Below are positions 1 through 8,646 of a stretch of DNA of 64,000 nucleotides, in pieces. The notes below the pieces were generated by a model that made no database searches, was not told the DNA's origin, and worked only from the letters and a program-made list of their open reading frames with translations. Within the stretch, counting starts at the first letter, position 1; every line of letters starts with the position of its first letter. The stretch covers positions 124,001-188,000 of the forward strand of contig NZ_JBHULI010000003.1 of the NCBI RefSeq assembly GCF_042684365.1. Reading direction: 5' to 3'. A program made the translations under genes and the position numbers. Source of the DNA: Gracilimonas halophila. GTDB lineage: Bacteria > Bacteroidota > Rhodothermia > Balneolales > Balneolaceae.

Positions 1-2
1 CT

Positions 3-977
3 AAAATGAAAGCGGAGTTTATGAATGGCTGGCATCAGAAAAAGGGGGCACAGTTAAAAGAACGGTTTTTCTCTTATGCAGGAAAGATCTTTCCATTGGC
101 CTCAATTACTCCGAAAATTGCCAACATGGTTGCAATTTCAAAACCCGGAAAGTGGATCTTTGAAAATATGTTCGGAATTGATGCCCGCAGGGATCTTCCG
201 GCATTTGCACCAAAGACATTTCGAACCTTGTATCGGAAGCACAAGAGGAATGGAGTACTAAGATCAGATAATAAAGTAGTTCTATTCATTGATTTGTTCA
301 CCAATTACAACGAGGCGAAGATTGGGATGGATGCCATGAATGTATTGGAAAAAATGGGTTATGAAGTCATTATCCCCAAAAGCATGGAAACCGGGAGGCC
401 GCAAATTTCAAAGGGGTTCCTGAAGGAAGCTAAATTCATTACCAAAAAAGTATTGGCTGAGTTTGAAGAATTTGTGGAATGCGGTATTCCTGTGGTCGGC
501 TTGGAGCCTTCTGAAATACTGACTCTTCGTGATGAGTTTCTGGAATTGTGCAATGATGAGGAATTGCCACTGGCTCAAAAACTTGCGACTTTTTCTTTTA
601 CTTTTGAAGAGTTTATAACCCAAAATAAAGATCGGATTCCTGCTCGAGGTTCATCCCGGAAAGTATTGTTACACGGTCATTGTCACGCCAAAGCACTAGT
701 TGGAAATGAGCCAACGGTGGAAGCCCTTGAGTCTGCAGGGTTTGAAGTGGAAGTGCTGGAAACAGGATGTTGTGGAATGGCGGGAAGTTTTGGCTATGAG
801 AAAGATCATTATGAAGTTTCTCAGGACATTGGTGAGTTAGTGCTATTTCCGAAGTTGAGAGAAAATCAGACGGATGAAGTATGTGCTCCGGGGTTTTCGT
901 GCCGTCATCAGATCAAAGATGGTCTGAAAAGGGATGCAATGCATCCGGCGTCATTGATCGCCCGTGCGATTTTATAA
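3..977 (+). CDS. C-terminal part of a FAD-linked oxidoreductase with cysteine-rich CCG domains (5' partial)
   Basis: The frame is open to the left edge, so only the last ~325 residues are present. They resemble the C-terminal Fe-S/CCG region of YdiJ/GlpC/GlcF-type dehydrogenases, which binds a cluster and passes electrons from a flavin domain. Counting from the ATG at position 6, the second CCG module is intact: HGHCHAK near residue 224, GCCGMAGSFG at 254-263, and a last Cys in PGFSCRH at about 299. The first module is degenerate: ETGRPQISKG stands where relatives usually have CCGRP. The substrate (2-hydroxyacid such as lactate or glycolate) cannot be told from this part. It converges on recN across a 15-bp-stem palindrome. 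Confidence 0.8.
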   Translation, partial: KMKAEFMNGWHQKKGAQLKERFFSYAGKIFPLASITPKIANMVAISKPGKWIFENMFGIDARRDLPAFAPKTFRTLYRKHKRNGVLRSDNKVVLFIDLFTNYNEAKIGMDAMNVLEKMGYEVIIPKSMETGRPQISKGFLKEAKFITKKVLAEFEEFVECGIPVVGLEPSEILTLRDEFLELCNDEELPLAQKLATFSFTFEEFITQNKDRIPARGSSRKVLLHGHCHAKALVGNEPTVEALESAGFEVEVLETGCCGMAGSFGYEKDHYEVSQDIGELVLFPKLRENQTDEVCAPGFSCRHQIKDGLKRDAMHPASLIARAIL

Positions 978-989
978 CCTTGGTTTCTT

Positions 990-1023
990 CATGTAGGGAC
1001 GCAAAATCTTGCGTCCCTACATG
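990..1023. repeat. REP-type palindrome between convergent genes
   Basis: A perfect 15-bp stem (CATGTAGGGACGCAA, 990-1004, and its complement at 1009-1023) encloses the loop AATC. It lies between the stop codons of the oxidoreductase and recN. The GTAGGGACG...CGTCCCTAC core resembles the palindromes around the two REP-associated transposases at 38.7 and 53.0 kb, so it is probably a dispersed REP copy. It could also end transcription from either side, although no T-run follows. Confidence 0.8.
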
Positions 1024-1028
1024 ACCTA

Positions 1029-2735
1029 TTAATTTTTAAAGGTATTTTTTTCTATCAATTCGCGGGCACTGTTCAAGGTGGAATCGGTGATCTGTGAACC
1101 ACTCATTAAACTGGCGATCTCATGTATGTGTTCTTCATCAGAAAGCGGGATGATTCGGGTTACAGTTCGTTCACCTTCTTCAGCTTTGGCTACTTTGTAA
1201 TGTTTGTGAGCCTGACTAGCGATCTGAGGCTGATGGGTAATGGCCACGATCTGGCAGTGTTCAGATAACTTTCGCATGGAAGTCCCGACTTTCTCCGAGA
1301 TCTCCCCGCTGATTCCAGTATCAATTTCATCAAAGATCATGACCGGCAGACTTTGTTCTTTAGCAAGAATAGATTTCAGAGCCAGCATTACACGGCTGAT
1401 CTCTCCACCGGAAGCAATTTTAGCCAGCGGCTTGGGCTCCTCCCCTTTGTTTGTGGAGATGTACATGCGGACATCATCGCAACCGTTTTCCGTGCATTCG
1501 ATGGTCTTGCCTTCCACTTCGATCCAGCCATTGTCGGAAAGTAACCAGTCCACACGAACGTCTAATTTAGAATGCGGAATACCAACTTTGGCTAATTCTT
1601 GCTGAATCTGTACGGCAAGTTTTTCTCCGATCTTTTCCCGGGTTCTGTGGAGCGAAATGGAGTGCTCTTTTAAAACTTCAGCCTGAGCCGCAATTGACTG
1701 TTCCAGCTTTTCAATTTCCAGATCAAAATTATCAGCGATTGAAAGTTCGCGTTTGATCTCATTCAAATAGCTAACAAGTTCCGGAAGGTCACGCTGATAT
1801 TTCTTTTGAAGCCGGTTAAGTTCAGACTGTCGCTGGCGTAATTCTTCCAATCGTTTGGGGTTGAATTCGATGCTGTTCCGATATCTTTCAGCGAAGGCAA
1901 TAGCTTCATTAATACTTACACGTGCGGCATTTATTTCCTGAAGATAATTTTCGAACTCCGGCTCAATACGGGCCAGATCTTCCAGATTCAACTTCAGGAA
2001 ATTTAGCAACTGAATAATATTTCCATCGTCGGATTCTTCCATCTCTGAAATGGCCCCCGCCTTTTGGTCGAGTACTTCGGCGTTATCCAGCAGATTCATT
2101 TCCGACTCCAACTGCTCGAGGTCGATTTCGTCAAGGCGGGCTTCTTCAAGTTCCTGTACCTGAAAGCGGTAGAGCTCGGTTTTCTCTTCAAGCTCGTGCT
2201 CTCTTTTCTTTAAGGCACGAAGCTCTTTTTGCAGCTCCGTCATTTTTTTGTACTCAGATTTATAGCCTTTCAGGATCGGCTCAACTTCTCCAAATCCGTC
2301 GATCACTCCAAGGTGATTTTCTTCTTTGAGCAATAACTGATGATCGTGTTGTCCGTGCAGGTCTACCAAAAGATCTCCGGCAGCTTTTAACACACTGATG
2401 TTAACAGGTGTATCATTTATAAAAGCACGGCTTCCCGTATTTCTGATCTCCCGGCGAAGAATTAAATATTCATTAAACTCGACTTCATTTTCTTCAAGCA
2501 GTGATCTTAGGTCTGCATCATCCCCAACACGGATAGTAGCTTCTGAAATGGCTTTATCGGCTCCCTGTCGAATGACTTCCGTATCAGCCCGCTCACCCAG
2601 GATCATATTCAAAGCCCCGATAATAATGGACTTCCCGGCGCCCGTCTGCCCGGTCAGGATATTCAACCCCTCCTCAAACTCAACCTCCAGCTCGTCGATA
2701 AGGGCAAAGTCTTTTATGTACAGTGATTTTATCAT
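1029..2735 (-). CDS. recN: DNA repair protein RecN
   Basis: An SMC-like ATPase of double-strand-break repair that promotes end cohesion ahead of RecA. The 568 residues match the usual ~550-570. The N-terminal Walker A is GQTGAGKS at 29-36, with Gln where GETGAGKS is commoner. A long heptad-rich coiled coil fills about 150-400. The C-terminal lobe has the ABC signature (ASGGEISRVMLALKS) and Walker B (MIFDEIDTGISG). The start MIKSLYIKDFALI is the normal RecN N-terminus. The gene is transcribed leftwards and sits downstream of the four-helix-bundle gene with an AT-rich repeat between them. Confidence 0.97.
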   Translation of the reverse strand: MIKSLYIKDFALIDELEVEFEEGLNILTGQTGAGKSIIIGALNMILGERADTEVIRQGADKAISEATIRVGDDADLRSLLEENEVEFNEYLILRREIRNTGSRAFINDTPVNISVLKAAGDLLVDLHGQHDHQLLLKEENHLGVIDGFGEVEPILKGYKSEYKKMTELQKELRALKKREHELEEKTELYRFQVQELEEARLDEIDLEQLESEMNLLDNAEVLDQKAGAISEMEESDDGNIIQLLNFLKLNLEDLARIEPEFENYLQEINAARVSINEAIAFAERYRNSIEFNPKRLEELRQRQSELNRLQKKYQRDLPELVSYLNEIKRELSIADNFDLEIEKLEQSIAAQAEVLKEHSISLHRTREKIGEKLAVQIQQELAKVGIPHSKLDVRVDWLLSDNGWIEVEGKTIECTENGCDDVRMYISTNKGEEPKPLAKIASGGEISRVMLALKSILAKEQSLPVMIFDEIDTGISGEISEKVGTSMRKLSEHCQIVAITHQPQIASQAHKHYKVAKAEEGERTVTRIIPLSDEEHIHEIASLMSGSQITDSTLNSARELIEKNTFKN

Positions 2736-2753
2736 AGGGAATTCAAAATTTAA

Positions 2754-3160
2754 AATTCAAAATGAAAAATTAATTCAGCTTTTGTCTGGTGGTTTTCACT
2801 ATAGCTGATAGTATACTGATCAGCTCAAAAGATGAATTAAGATACGCATCGATATCGATATTCGTTAACTCACTTTCTTTTAATAACCTCAGCCAATATC
2901 GTGTTTCGCGTGCTTCTTTTAAAGAAATAGATATCTTAGAAAGGAAGTCTTTTTTGGACTGACCTGCTATGGCTTCTTCAACATTTGCACCAATACTTGT
3001 GCCTGATCTTAAAAGCTGTTTTGAGATGACGTATTCTCTCTCTTCTTGTAGCTTTTTATATAATCTGATAACTGTTAGTGCAAACTCGAAGCTTTTGACT
3101 TGAATAACATTCTCTTTCATAGCAACCCCATTTTTAATTTTAAATTTTTCATTTTGAATT
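2754..3160. repeat. 18-bp perfect inverted repeats bracketing the four-helix-bundle gene
   Basis: AATTCAAAATGAAAAATT at 2754-2771 recurs as its exact reverse complement at 3143-3160. The left copy overlaps the stop codon of the enclosed gene by 2 bases and the right copy is 22 bp before its start. More imperfect AT-rich similarity extends outwards. A transcript of the whole unit could fold into a long stem with the gene in the loop, the same design as 23S rRNA intervening sequences that carry this protein family. Confidence 0.75.
2770..3120 (-). CDS. Four-helix-bundle protein (23S rRNA intervening-sequence protein family)
   Basis: A 116-residue, all-helical, charged protein typical of the 23S_rRNA_IVP (TIGR02436-type) family. 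Recognisable parts are the segment LLRSGTSIGANVEEAIAG followed by DFLSKISISLKEARETRYWLRLL. Members were first found inside intervening sequences of 23S rRNA genes but also occur as stand-alone genes; they form small helical bundles and their biochemical role is not settled. Perfect inverted repeats surround it, and a broken relative lies 1.1 kb away at 4249-4592. No rRNA gene is in the window, so this is a stand-alone copy. Confidence 0.88.
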   Translation of the reverse strand: MKENVIQVKSFEFALTVIRLYKKLQEEREYVISKQLLRSGTSIGANVEEAIAGQSKKDFLSKISISLKEARETRYWLRLLKESELTNIDIDAYLNSSFELISILSAIVKTTRQKLN

Positions 3161-3224
3161 ATACAGTAAGAGCGATGAAAAACTAATTCCTTACAAAAAA
3201 GTTGAAAGTGCGTACCTTGTAGGT

Positions 3225-4241
3225 ATGGAAAAGAAAGCCGGAAAAGACCGACAGACTACGATCTACGAACATACCGTGCCTGATGGGCAGAACAGTGATA
3301 TCCGTTTGGATAAATACATTACATCATTTGTTGAGAATGCATCCCGAAATAAGGTACAGCAGGCGATCAAGGATGGCTATGTGGAGGTGAATGGAAAGAA
3401 GGAAAAAGCATCCTACATTATGCAGCCGGGTGACGAGATCTTTATCGAAATTCCCAAGCCGCCTCCGCCTGAGGCGAAGCCGGAAGAGATGGAGCTGAAT
3501 ATTGTGTATGAAGATGACGACATCATTATCGTAAATAAAGAGGCTGACCTGGTGGTGCATCCTGCCTATGGAAACTGGACAGGGACACTGGTAAACGGAC
3601 TTATGTATCACGTAGATGAGCTTGCCGGAGATGATGAAGATGAGAATTTACGTCCCGGTATTGTACATCGTTTAGATAAGGACACCAGTGGATTATTGGT
3701 AGTTGCCAAGAATGAGGAAACGCTTGCCAAGCTAAGCGGGCTCTTTCAGGAAAAAGATGTAGAACGAACCTATTGGGCTATCGTTTGGGGAACTCCTGAT
3801 GAGGAAGGAACCATTGAAGGGGATATCGGCCGATCCAAAAGAGACCGAAAGCTGATGACTGTTAAACCCGAAGGACAGGGTAAACACGCTGTAACCCATT
3901 ACAAAGTGCTGGAATATTTTGATTATCTGAGTTTAGTTGAAGTGAAGCTGGAAACCGGGAGGACTCATCAGATCAGGGTTCATTTTGCACATATAGGGAA
4001 CCATGTTTTTGGAGATCCGACCTATGGTGGTACATCAGTGAGATACGGTCCCAATACCGGCTCAAGAAAATCGATGTTCCATAATCTGATTACCGGGTTA
4101 GGGCGACAAGCCCTTCACGCTAAAACCCTGGGATTTGAACACCCCAAAACCGGTGAATTGGTTCGGTTTGATTCAGAATTGCCGGATGATTTTCAGCATG
4201 TATTAACAATGCTAAGAGAAAACTGTAAATCGGAATATTAA
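3225..4241 (+). CDS. RluA/RluD-family 23S rRNA pseudouridine synthase
   Basis: It isomerises uridines in 23S rRNA (RluD acts on helix 69). An S4 RNA-binding domain lies at about 25-85 (IRLDKYITSFVENASRNKVQQAIKDG), then the catalytic domain with HRLDKDTSGLLVVAK at 148-162, where Asp151 should be the catalytic aspartate, and the later GRTHQIRVHFAHIG motif. The 338 residues are in the normal range. The N-terminal ~20 residues are extra and polar. RluD is the closest match in domain order, but the exact target uridines cannot be assigned. Confidence 0.93.
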   Translation: MEKKAGKDRQTTIYEHTVPDGQNSDIRLDKYITSFVENASRNKVQQAIKDGYVEVNGKKEKASYIMQPGDEIFIEIPKPPPPEAKPEEMELNIVYEDDDIIIVNKEADLVVHPAYGNWTGTLVNGLMYHVDELAGDDEDENLRPGIVHRLDKDTSGLLVVAKNEETLAKLSGLFQEKDVERTYWAIVWGTPDEEGTIEGDIGRSKRDRKLMTVKPEGQGKHAVTHYKVLEYFDYLSLVEVKLETGRTHQIRVHFAHIGNHVFGDPTYGGTSVRYGPNTGSRKSMFHNLITGLGRQALHAKTLGFEHPKTGELVRFDSELPDDFQHVLTMLRENCKSEY

Positions 4242-4248
4242 TAGTTGA

Positions 4249-4592
4249 GAAAAGGCTCATCAATTGGTACTTAAAACTTATCAATACACTCAAAATTTTC
4301 CGAAGCATGAACTTTATGGATTAAGTTCTCAATTTCGGAGGGCTGCTATTTCTATTCCCGCAAATATTGCAGAAGGGTTCAAGAAACGAGGGCCAAAAGA
4401 CACATGAGATTTTTGAATATATCACATGGATCTTTAGAAGAATGCAGATATTATATTATTCTGTCGAAAGATTTAGATTATGGGGACTCAGATCACTTAA
4501 GGGGCTTGCTGGAAGAAGTGAGCAGGATTCTGAATTCTCTATTCTCTAACCATATTTTCACAAAAACACACTCTTATTTACATTACATTTAG
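4249..4592 (+). pseudogene. Degraded four-helix-bundle (23S rRNA IVP) gene, frameshifted and lacking a start
   Basis: From 4249 one frame reads EKAHQLVLKTYQYTQNFPKH, then SSQFRRAAISIPANIAEGFKKRGPKDT, ending at TGA 4405-4407. A second frame from 4404 carries on with MRFLNISHGSLEECRYYI and SKDLDYGDSDHLRGLLEEV to the stop at 4592. Together they give a nearly complete family member with a one-base deletion near 4402. A TGA at 4246 stands where relatives often have a Trp codon (...WEKAHQLV), and no start is left upstream. It is more similar to the classic AEGF...GSLEE subtype than is the intact copy at 2770-3120, so it is a separate insertion and not a recent duplicate. Confidence 0.82.
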
Positions 4593-4595
4593 CGC

Positions 4596-5690
4596 ATGGG
4601 ATTACTAATATTTTATTTGGTACTGGCAATAGGCGTTTCATTTTTATGTTCCATCTTAGAAGCCGTTTTGCTTTCTATTTCGCCCTCCTTTGTGGCGGTT
4701 ACAGAGAAGAACAGCCCGAAGACCGGTCAGCTTTTAAAGGAGCTAAAGAAAGACATCGATCGTCCGCTTTCAGCGATACTGACGTTAAATACTATTGCCC
4801 ATACAGTAGGTGCAGCAGGAGTTGGAGCGCAGGCACAGGTTGTTTTTGGGAATGCGTATGTCAGCATAACATCAGCGGTTTTAACATTGGCTATCCTAAT
4901 CTTGTCAGAGATCATACCAAAAACGTTGGGGGCCAATTACTGGAAAGCGTTATCCGGGTTTGCTGCAAGGACTATCAAGCTGTTGATCTATATCACCTAT
5001 CCTTTGGTTCTGCTTTCACAGTGGATAACGCGTTGGCTTTCAAGCGAAGAAAATCAGCCTACAGTCAGCCGTGAAGAATTCAGTGCCATGGCAGAACTTG
5101 GTTTTGAGGAAGGTATTTTTGAAGAAGGGGAATCCAATATTTTTAAAAATTTGATCCGGTTTCGATCACTAAGAGTTCAGGACATCATGACTCCGCGCAT
5201 TGTGGTAGTGAAATTTCAGGAAGATCAAACCATTGATCAGATCTTGAAAGAAAAGGACGAACTTAGGGTTTCACGGATGCCGGTATTTGGAGAGAATGAA
5301 GAAGATATCACAGGTTATGTATTGAAAAATGATCTCTACTATAACCTTTCAGAAGGAAATGGGGAAAAGACACTCAAAGACATCAAACGGGAAGTATTGA
5401 TCTTACCGGAAACTATTTCACTGAAAACCTTATTTGAGCGGTTACTTGAAAAACAGGAACATATTGCAGTGGTTGTAGATGAGTACGGAGGATTTTCCGG
5501 TGTGGTAACTATGGAAGATGTGGTGGAAACATTGTTCGGGATGGAGATCGTGGATGAAATTGACGCCATCGAAGACATGCAGAAGCTGGCCCGCCAAAAA
5601 TGGAGAGAGCGTGCAAAACGATTGGGTATTGTGATCCCGGACAAACTTAAAGAATCAGCCAATGTTCAGGAACAAAAAAGATCAGAATAA
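4596..5690 (+). CDS. CNNM/CBS-domain membrane protein (hemolysin C / CorC-like family)
   Basis: Residues 1-~155 form a DUF21/CNNM membrane domain with three or four hydrophobic helices (start MGLLIFYLVLAIGVSFLCSI; later SEIIPKTLGANYWKAL). A tandem CBS pair follows at about 195-320 (VQDIMTPRIVVVKFQ and VVDEYGGFSGVVTMEDVVETLFG). Such proteins are linked to Mg2+/Co2+ transport or its control at the inner membrane. The usual C-terminal CorC/HlyC transporter-associated domain is absent; only a ~40-residue charged tail follows the CBS pair. It starts 4 bp after the pseudogene and its end overlaps the convergent lysC by 9 bp. Confidence 0.9.
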   Translation: MGLLIFYLVLAIGVSFLCSILEAVLLSISPSFVAVTEKNSPKTGQLLKELKKDIDRPLSAILTLNTIAHTVGAAGVGAQAQVVFGNAYVSITSAVLTLAILILSEIIPKTLGANYWKALSGFAARTIKLLIYITYPLVLLSQWITRWLSSEENQPTVSREEFSAMAELGFEEGIFEEGESNIFKNLIRFRSLRVQDIMTPRIVVVKFQEDQTIDQILKEKDELRVSRMPVFGENEEDITGYVLKNDLYYNLSEGNGEKTLKDIKREVLILPETISLKTLFERLLEKQEHIAVVVDEYGGFSGVVTMEDVVETLFGMEIVDEIDAIEDMQKLARQKWRERAKRLGIVIPDKLKESANVQEQKRSE

Positions 5691-7043
5691 CTGATTGTGC
5701 ACTTTTTGGGTAGTTTCTATTAGCTTCTCATCATCCATTACCACATTCAAAATTCGTTTTTCTTTAGTGAATGAGATCATGTTTATGTCAACTTCGCCAA
5801 GTGAAGAAAATATGGTGTCGGTGAGTTTATCAGCCTTATTGATGGAACAGCCGATGAGCGTCAGTAATCCCTTTTCCCGCTCTAGTGTCACCGTTCCGAT
5901 CTCGATGAATTCCTTTGAAAGCTGATCAAGAATTTCTGAGTCTGAAAGTGCAATGGTAACGGAAGCTTCAGTAGTATTTACGGCATCAAATGCTAACCGA
6001 TGTTGTTCCAATACGGCAAATACTTTCGTTAAAAAAGAATATCCCATCACCGTTTCGTAAGCACTGACGGTGACCGTCGCCATATTTTGTTTGAAGGAAA
6101 GAGCCAATACATCAAGGTCATGTTTTGAGTCACGAACGATCTTGGTTCCTTCATCCTCCGGTTTGAACATATTCTTGACAAAAACAGGAATATTCCGTTC
6201 CTGAGCCGGTTTTAGAGTGGAAGGGTGAAGAACTTTAGCTCCAAAGTAAGCCATTTCGGTAGCATCAAAATAACTCATTTCAGCGAGGGGTTTAGCTTCC
6301 GGGATATAACGAGGGTCGCCGGTATATACTCCACTCACATCAGTCCATATTTCAATAGTTTGTGCACCAATAGCTGCCCCTATCAAACTTGCGGAATAAT
6401 CTGAGCCTTCAAATCCCAATGTGGTAACAGTTTTATCTTTCGATTCTCCGTAAAACCCACCAATTATGGGCGTGAATCCACTTTCAAGTACGGTCTCAAG
6501 CGACCCGCAATGCTGGTTGATGAGTAATCGATTTGGATTTGCTTTCCCGTACTCTGAATCCGTTTTGATGAGTTTTCGGGCTTCAATATGTTGAGTCATC
6601 ATGTCCAGCGCCAGGCCGCATTGGGCCAGTAGGTAGGATGAAATTTGTTCTCCCATCGCTGAAATGGCATCCTTCATTTGAGGGGAAAGCGCGCCTTGTC
6701 GCTCAGTATAGGTAAGCAGTTTATTCAGCTTGCCGATCTTGGCTTCGGTGTTTTTGGCACAGCTGTCTTTTATGAGCTTATTCTTGGCATGGGGATTTTC
6801 TTCAAGAAAATCAGATACGATCTTATTATGCCGTTCCTTTATAGAAGCGGAGATCTCCAATGCATCATCCAGCTTCCCTTTTGCAGCCAGGTTTCCGGCT
6901 TCTACCAGCTGTCGGGTAGTTCTGGCTGTAGCCGAAACTACCACCACGGGATATTCATAATTGCTGATGATCTCCAACACCTGTTTCCATGTTTTGTGAT
7001 CGGCCATGGAGGTACCGCCAAATTTAAGTACGTTGATCTGCAT
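5682..7043 (-). CDS. lysC: Aspartate kinase
   Basis: Phosphorylates aspartate, the first step to lysine, diaminopimelate, threonine and methionine. The N-terminal kinase signature is KFGGTSMAD (residues 7-15). The catalytic core continues to about 290 (TLGFEGSDYSASLIGAAIGA, WTDVSGVYTGDPR). Two ACT domains lie at about 300-453 and would mediate feedback inhibition. At 453 residues it is a monofunctional aspartokinase III-like enzyme with no homoserine dehydrogenase part. lysA lies 1.6 kb to the right on the same strand, with a flavoprotein gene on the other strand between, so they are not one operon. Confidence 0.95.
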   Translation of the reverse strand: MQINVLKFGGTSMADHKTWKQVLEIISNYEYPVVVVSATARTTRQLVEAGNLAAKGKLDDALEISASIKERHNKIVSDFLEENPHAKNKLIKDSCAKNTEAKIGKLNKLLTYTERQGALSPQMKDAISAMGEQISSYLLAQCGLALDMMTQHIEARKLIKTDSEYGKANPNRLLINQHCGSLETVLESGFTPIIGGFYGESKDKTVTTLGFEGSDYSASLIGAAIGAQTIEIWTDVSGVYTGDPRYIPEAKPLAEMSYFDATEMAYFGAKVLHPSTLKPAQERNIPVFVKNMFKPEDEGTKIVRDSKHDLDVLALSFKQNMATVTVSAYETVMGYSFLTKVFAVLEQHRLAFDAVNTTEASVTIALSDSEILDQLSKEFIEIGTVTLEREKGLLTLIGCSINKADKLTDTIFSSLGEVDINMISFTKEKRILNVVMDDEKLIETTQKVHNQLF

Positions 7044-7156
7044 AAATAGTCGTCTTGAAAATGAAGATGGAAAATAAGGGGAATCTCAACCTATTCCATG
7101 CCAAATTCAGAATTAAGTTCCAATGTTTTTACCACCAGATCAGTAGGTTTCTGGGC

Positions 7157-7262
7157 TACTCGACCCCAGCGGGGTCATATGTTAGTAGCTCCGGGTAAGT
7201 CCCGCTGGAATGTTGAAAGTAGGATTGCCAAGTATGCCGGGCGCAACCCGGGGTAAATAGAA
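7157..7262. repeat. Cluster of GC-rich REP-like hairpins in an otherwise AT-rich spacer
   Basis: Three short palindromes stand in a row: GACCCCAGCGGGGTC (7162-7176), CGGGTAAGTCCCG (about 7192-7204) and CCGGGCGCAACCCGG (7237-7251). Their base composition is far more GC-rich than the flanks. The layout suggests a compound dispersed repeat. The rest of the 7044-7408 gap shows no gene; it must hold the promoters for lysC (leftward) and the flavoprotein (rightward), but no convincing promoter motif was found. Confidence 0.6.
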
Positions 7263-7408
7263 ACAAAAATGGAAAATTATTGCTCAGAATTTTTCTGAAG
7301 AATTGATGTCAATCAAAAATTGGGCATAGAGTTTAATAGTGTTCAGCCCATCCTGCTTTATCCGTCTTCTATTTCGTGACTCACCCAAAGAAACGGTATC
7401 TTTCTCGC

Positions 7409-8632
7409 ATGAAGAAAGAAGATCTACAGGTAGCCATTATTGGTGGAGGAGCCGCAGGTTTTTTCGCAGCCATATCTGCCAAAACACATCGCCCCGAAGC
7501 TAAAGTCACTATTTACGAGAAGTCGGATAAGCTGCTTTCCAAAGTTCGGATATCCGGGGGCGGGCGATGTAATGTAACCCACCATTGTTTTGATATTAGG
7601 GAATTGGTTAAAAACTATCCGCGAGGGGAGCGGCCGCTAAAAAAAGCCTTTGGGATGTTTTCTCCCACAGATACCATTGAGTGGTTTCAGAAGCGAGGGG
7701 TAGAACTTAAAACTGAATCAGACGGACGTATGTTTCCTACCACGGATGACTCTGAAACCATCATTGATTGCCTGATGCAGGAAACGAGAGAGCTTGGGAT
7801 CGGTATCAAAACCAAATCCAATATCAAAAGCCTGAAGCGATTAGAGAAAGGATACGAGCTCGGATTTCACCGGGGCGGAAGGATAGTGGCAAATGAGGTA
7901 GTGGTTGCGACCGGTGGAAGTCCGCGGGTAAGTGGCTTTGACTGGCTTCGAAAGCTGGATCATGAGATCGAAGAGCCGGTACCTTCCTTATTTACCTTCA
8001 ATATGCCTAATGAGTCGATCAAAGAGTTGATGGGAGTGGTAGCTGAGCCGGTGTCGGTGAAGATCATGGGTTCAAAATTACAGAGCAGTGGTCCGTTATT
8101 GATCACACACTGGGGAATGAGCGGCCCGGCGATCCTGAAATTATCTGCATTTGGTGCGAGAGAGCTGAACGAGATGGACTACCGGTTTACGGTTTTGGTG
8201 AACTGGACAGGGGAGAGAACTGAACAAGAAATACGCGAAATACTGAAAACGATTGAATACGAGCATGGCAAAAAGAAGATCGCGAGTGTAAACCCGTTTG
8301 GTTTGGCGGGGCGATTATGGGAATTCCTGATCAACAAGCTGGAGTTAGGTGATGATATGATCTGGCAAAATATGGGCAAGAAAAATATTAACCGGATGGT
8401 ACATTTACTCACCAATGACGAATACCAGGTGGAAGGAAAGACCACATTCAAAGAAGAGTTTGTGACCTGTGGGGGAATCAGTTTACAAGGTGTGGACATG
8501 AAAACCATGCAAAGCCGGAAATCGCCCAATCTATATTTTGCCGGTGAAGTGTTGGATATTGACGGCGTAACCGGAGGTTTTAACTTTCAGGCTGCGTGGA
8601 CCACGGGATATATTGCCGGGATGCTGAAGTAA
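7409..8632 (+). CDS. BaiN/HI0933-family flavoprotein (NAD(P)/FAD-dependent oxidoreductase)
   Basis: A two-dinucleotide-binding-fold flavoprotein. The FAD-binding GGGAAGFFAA lies near residue 12, GGGRCNVTHH near 53, ATGGSPRVSGFDW in the middle, and the C-terminal GEVLDIDGVTGGFNFQAAWTTGY closes the FAD fold, all typical of this family (~400 residues). The substrate is unknown for nearly all members. I chose the ATG at 7409 (407 residues) because MKKEDLQVAIIGGG is the normal family N-terminus. A GTG at 7376 would add 11 residues without known homology. The gene ends 15 bp from the convergent lysA stop. Confidence 0.9.
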   Translation: MKKEDLQVAIIGGGAAGFFAAISAKTHRPEAKVTIYEKSDKLLSKVRISGGGRCNVTHHCFDIRELVKNYPRGERPLKKAFGMFSPTDTIEWFQKRGVELKTESDGRMFPTTDDSETIIDCLMQETRELGIGIKTKSNIKSLKRLEKGYELGFHRGGRIVANEVVVATGGSPRVSGFDWLRKLDHEIEEPVPSLFTFNMPNESIKELMGVVAEPVSVKIMGSKLQSSGPLLITHWGMSGPAILKLSAFGARELNEMDYRFTVLVNWTGERTEQEIREILKTIEYEHGKKKIASVNPFGLAGRLWEFLINKLELGDDMIWQNMGKKNINRMVHLLTNDEYQVEGKTTFKEEFVTCGGISLQGVDMKTMQSRKSPNLYFAGEVLDIDGVTGGFNFQAAWTTGYIAGMLK

Positions 8633-8646
8633 TTCAAAATTTTGGA

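Noticed and set aside
1240..1605. 121-codon frame on the plus strand inside recN
   Set aside because: Antisense shadow of a well-supported gene with low-complexity Ser-rich translation.
4367..4549. 60-codon frame inside the pseudogene region
   Set aside because: It is an out-of-frame reading of the decayed four-helix-bundle gene, whose true similarity lies in the other two frames.
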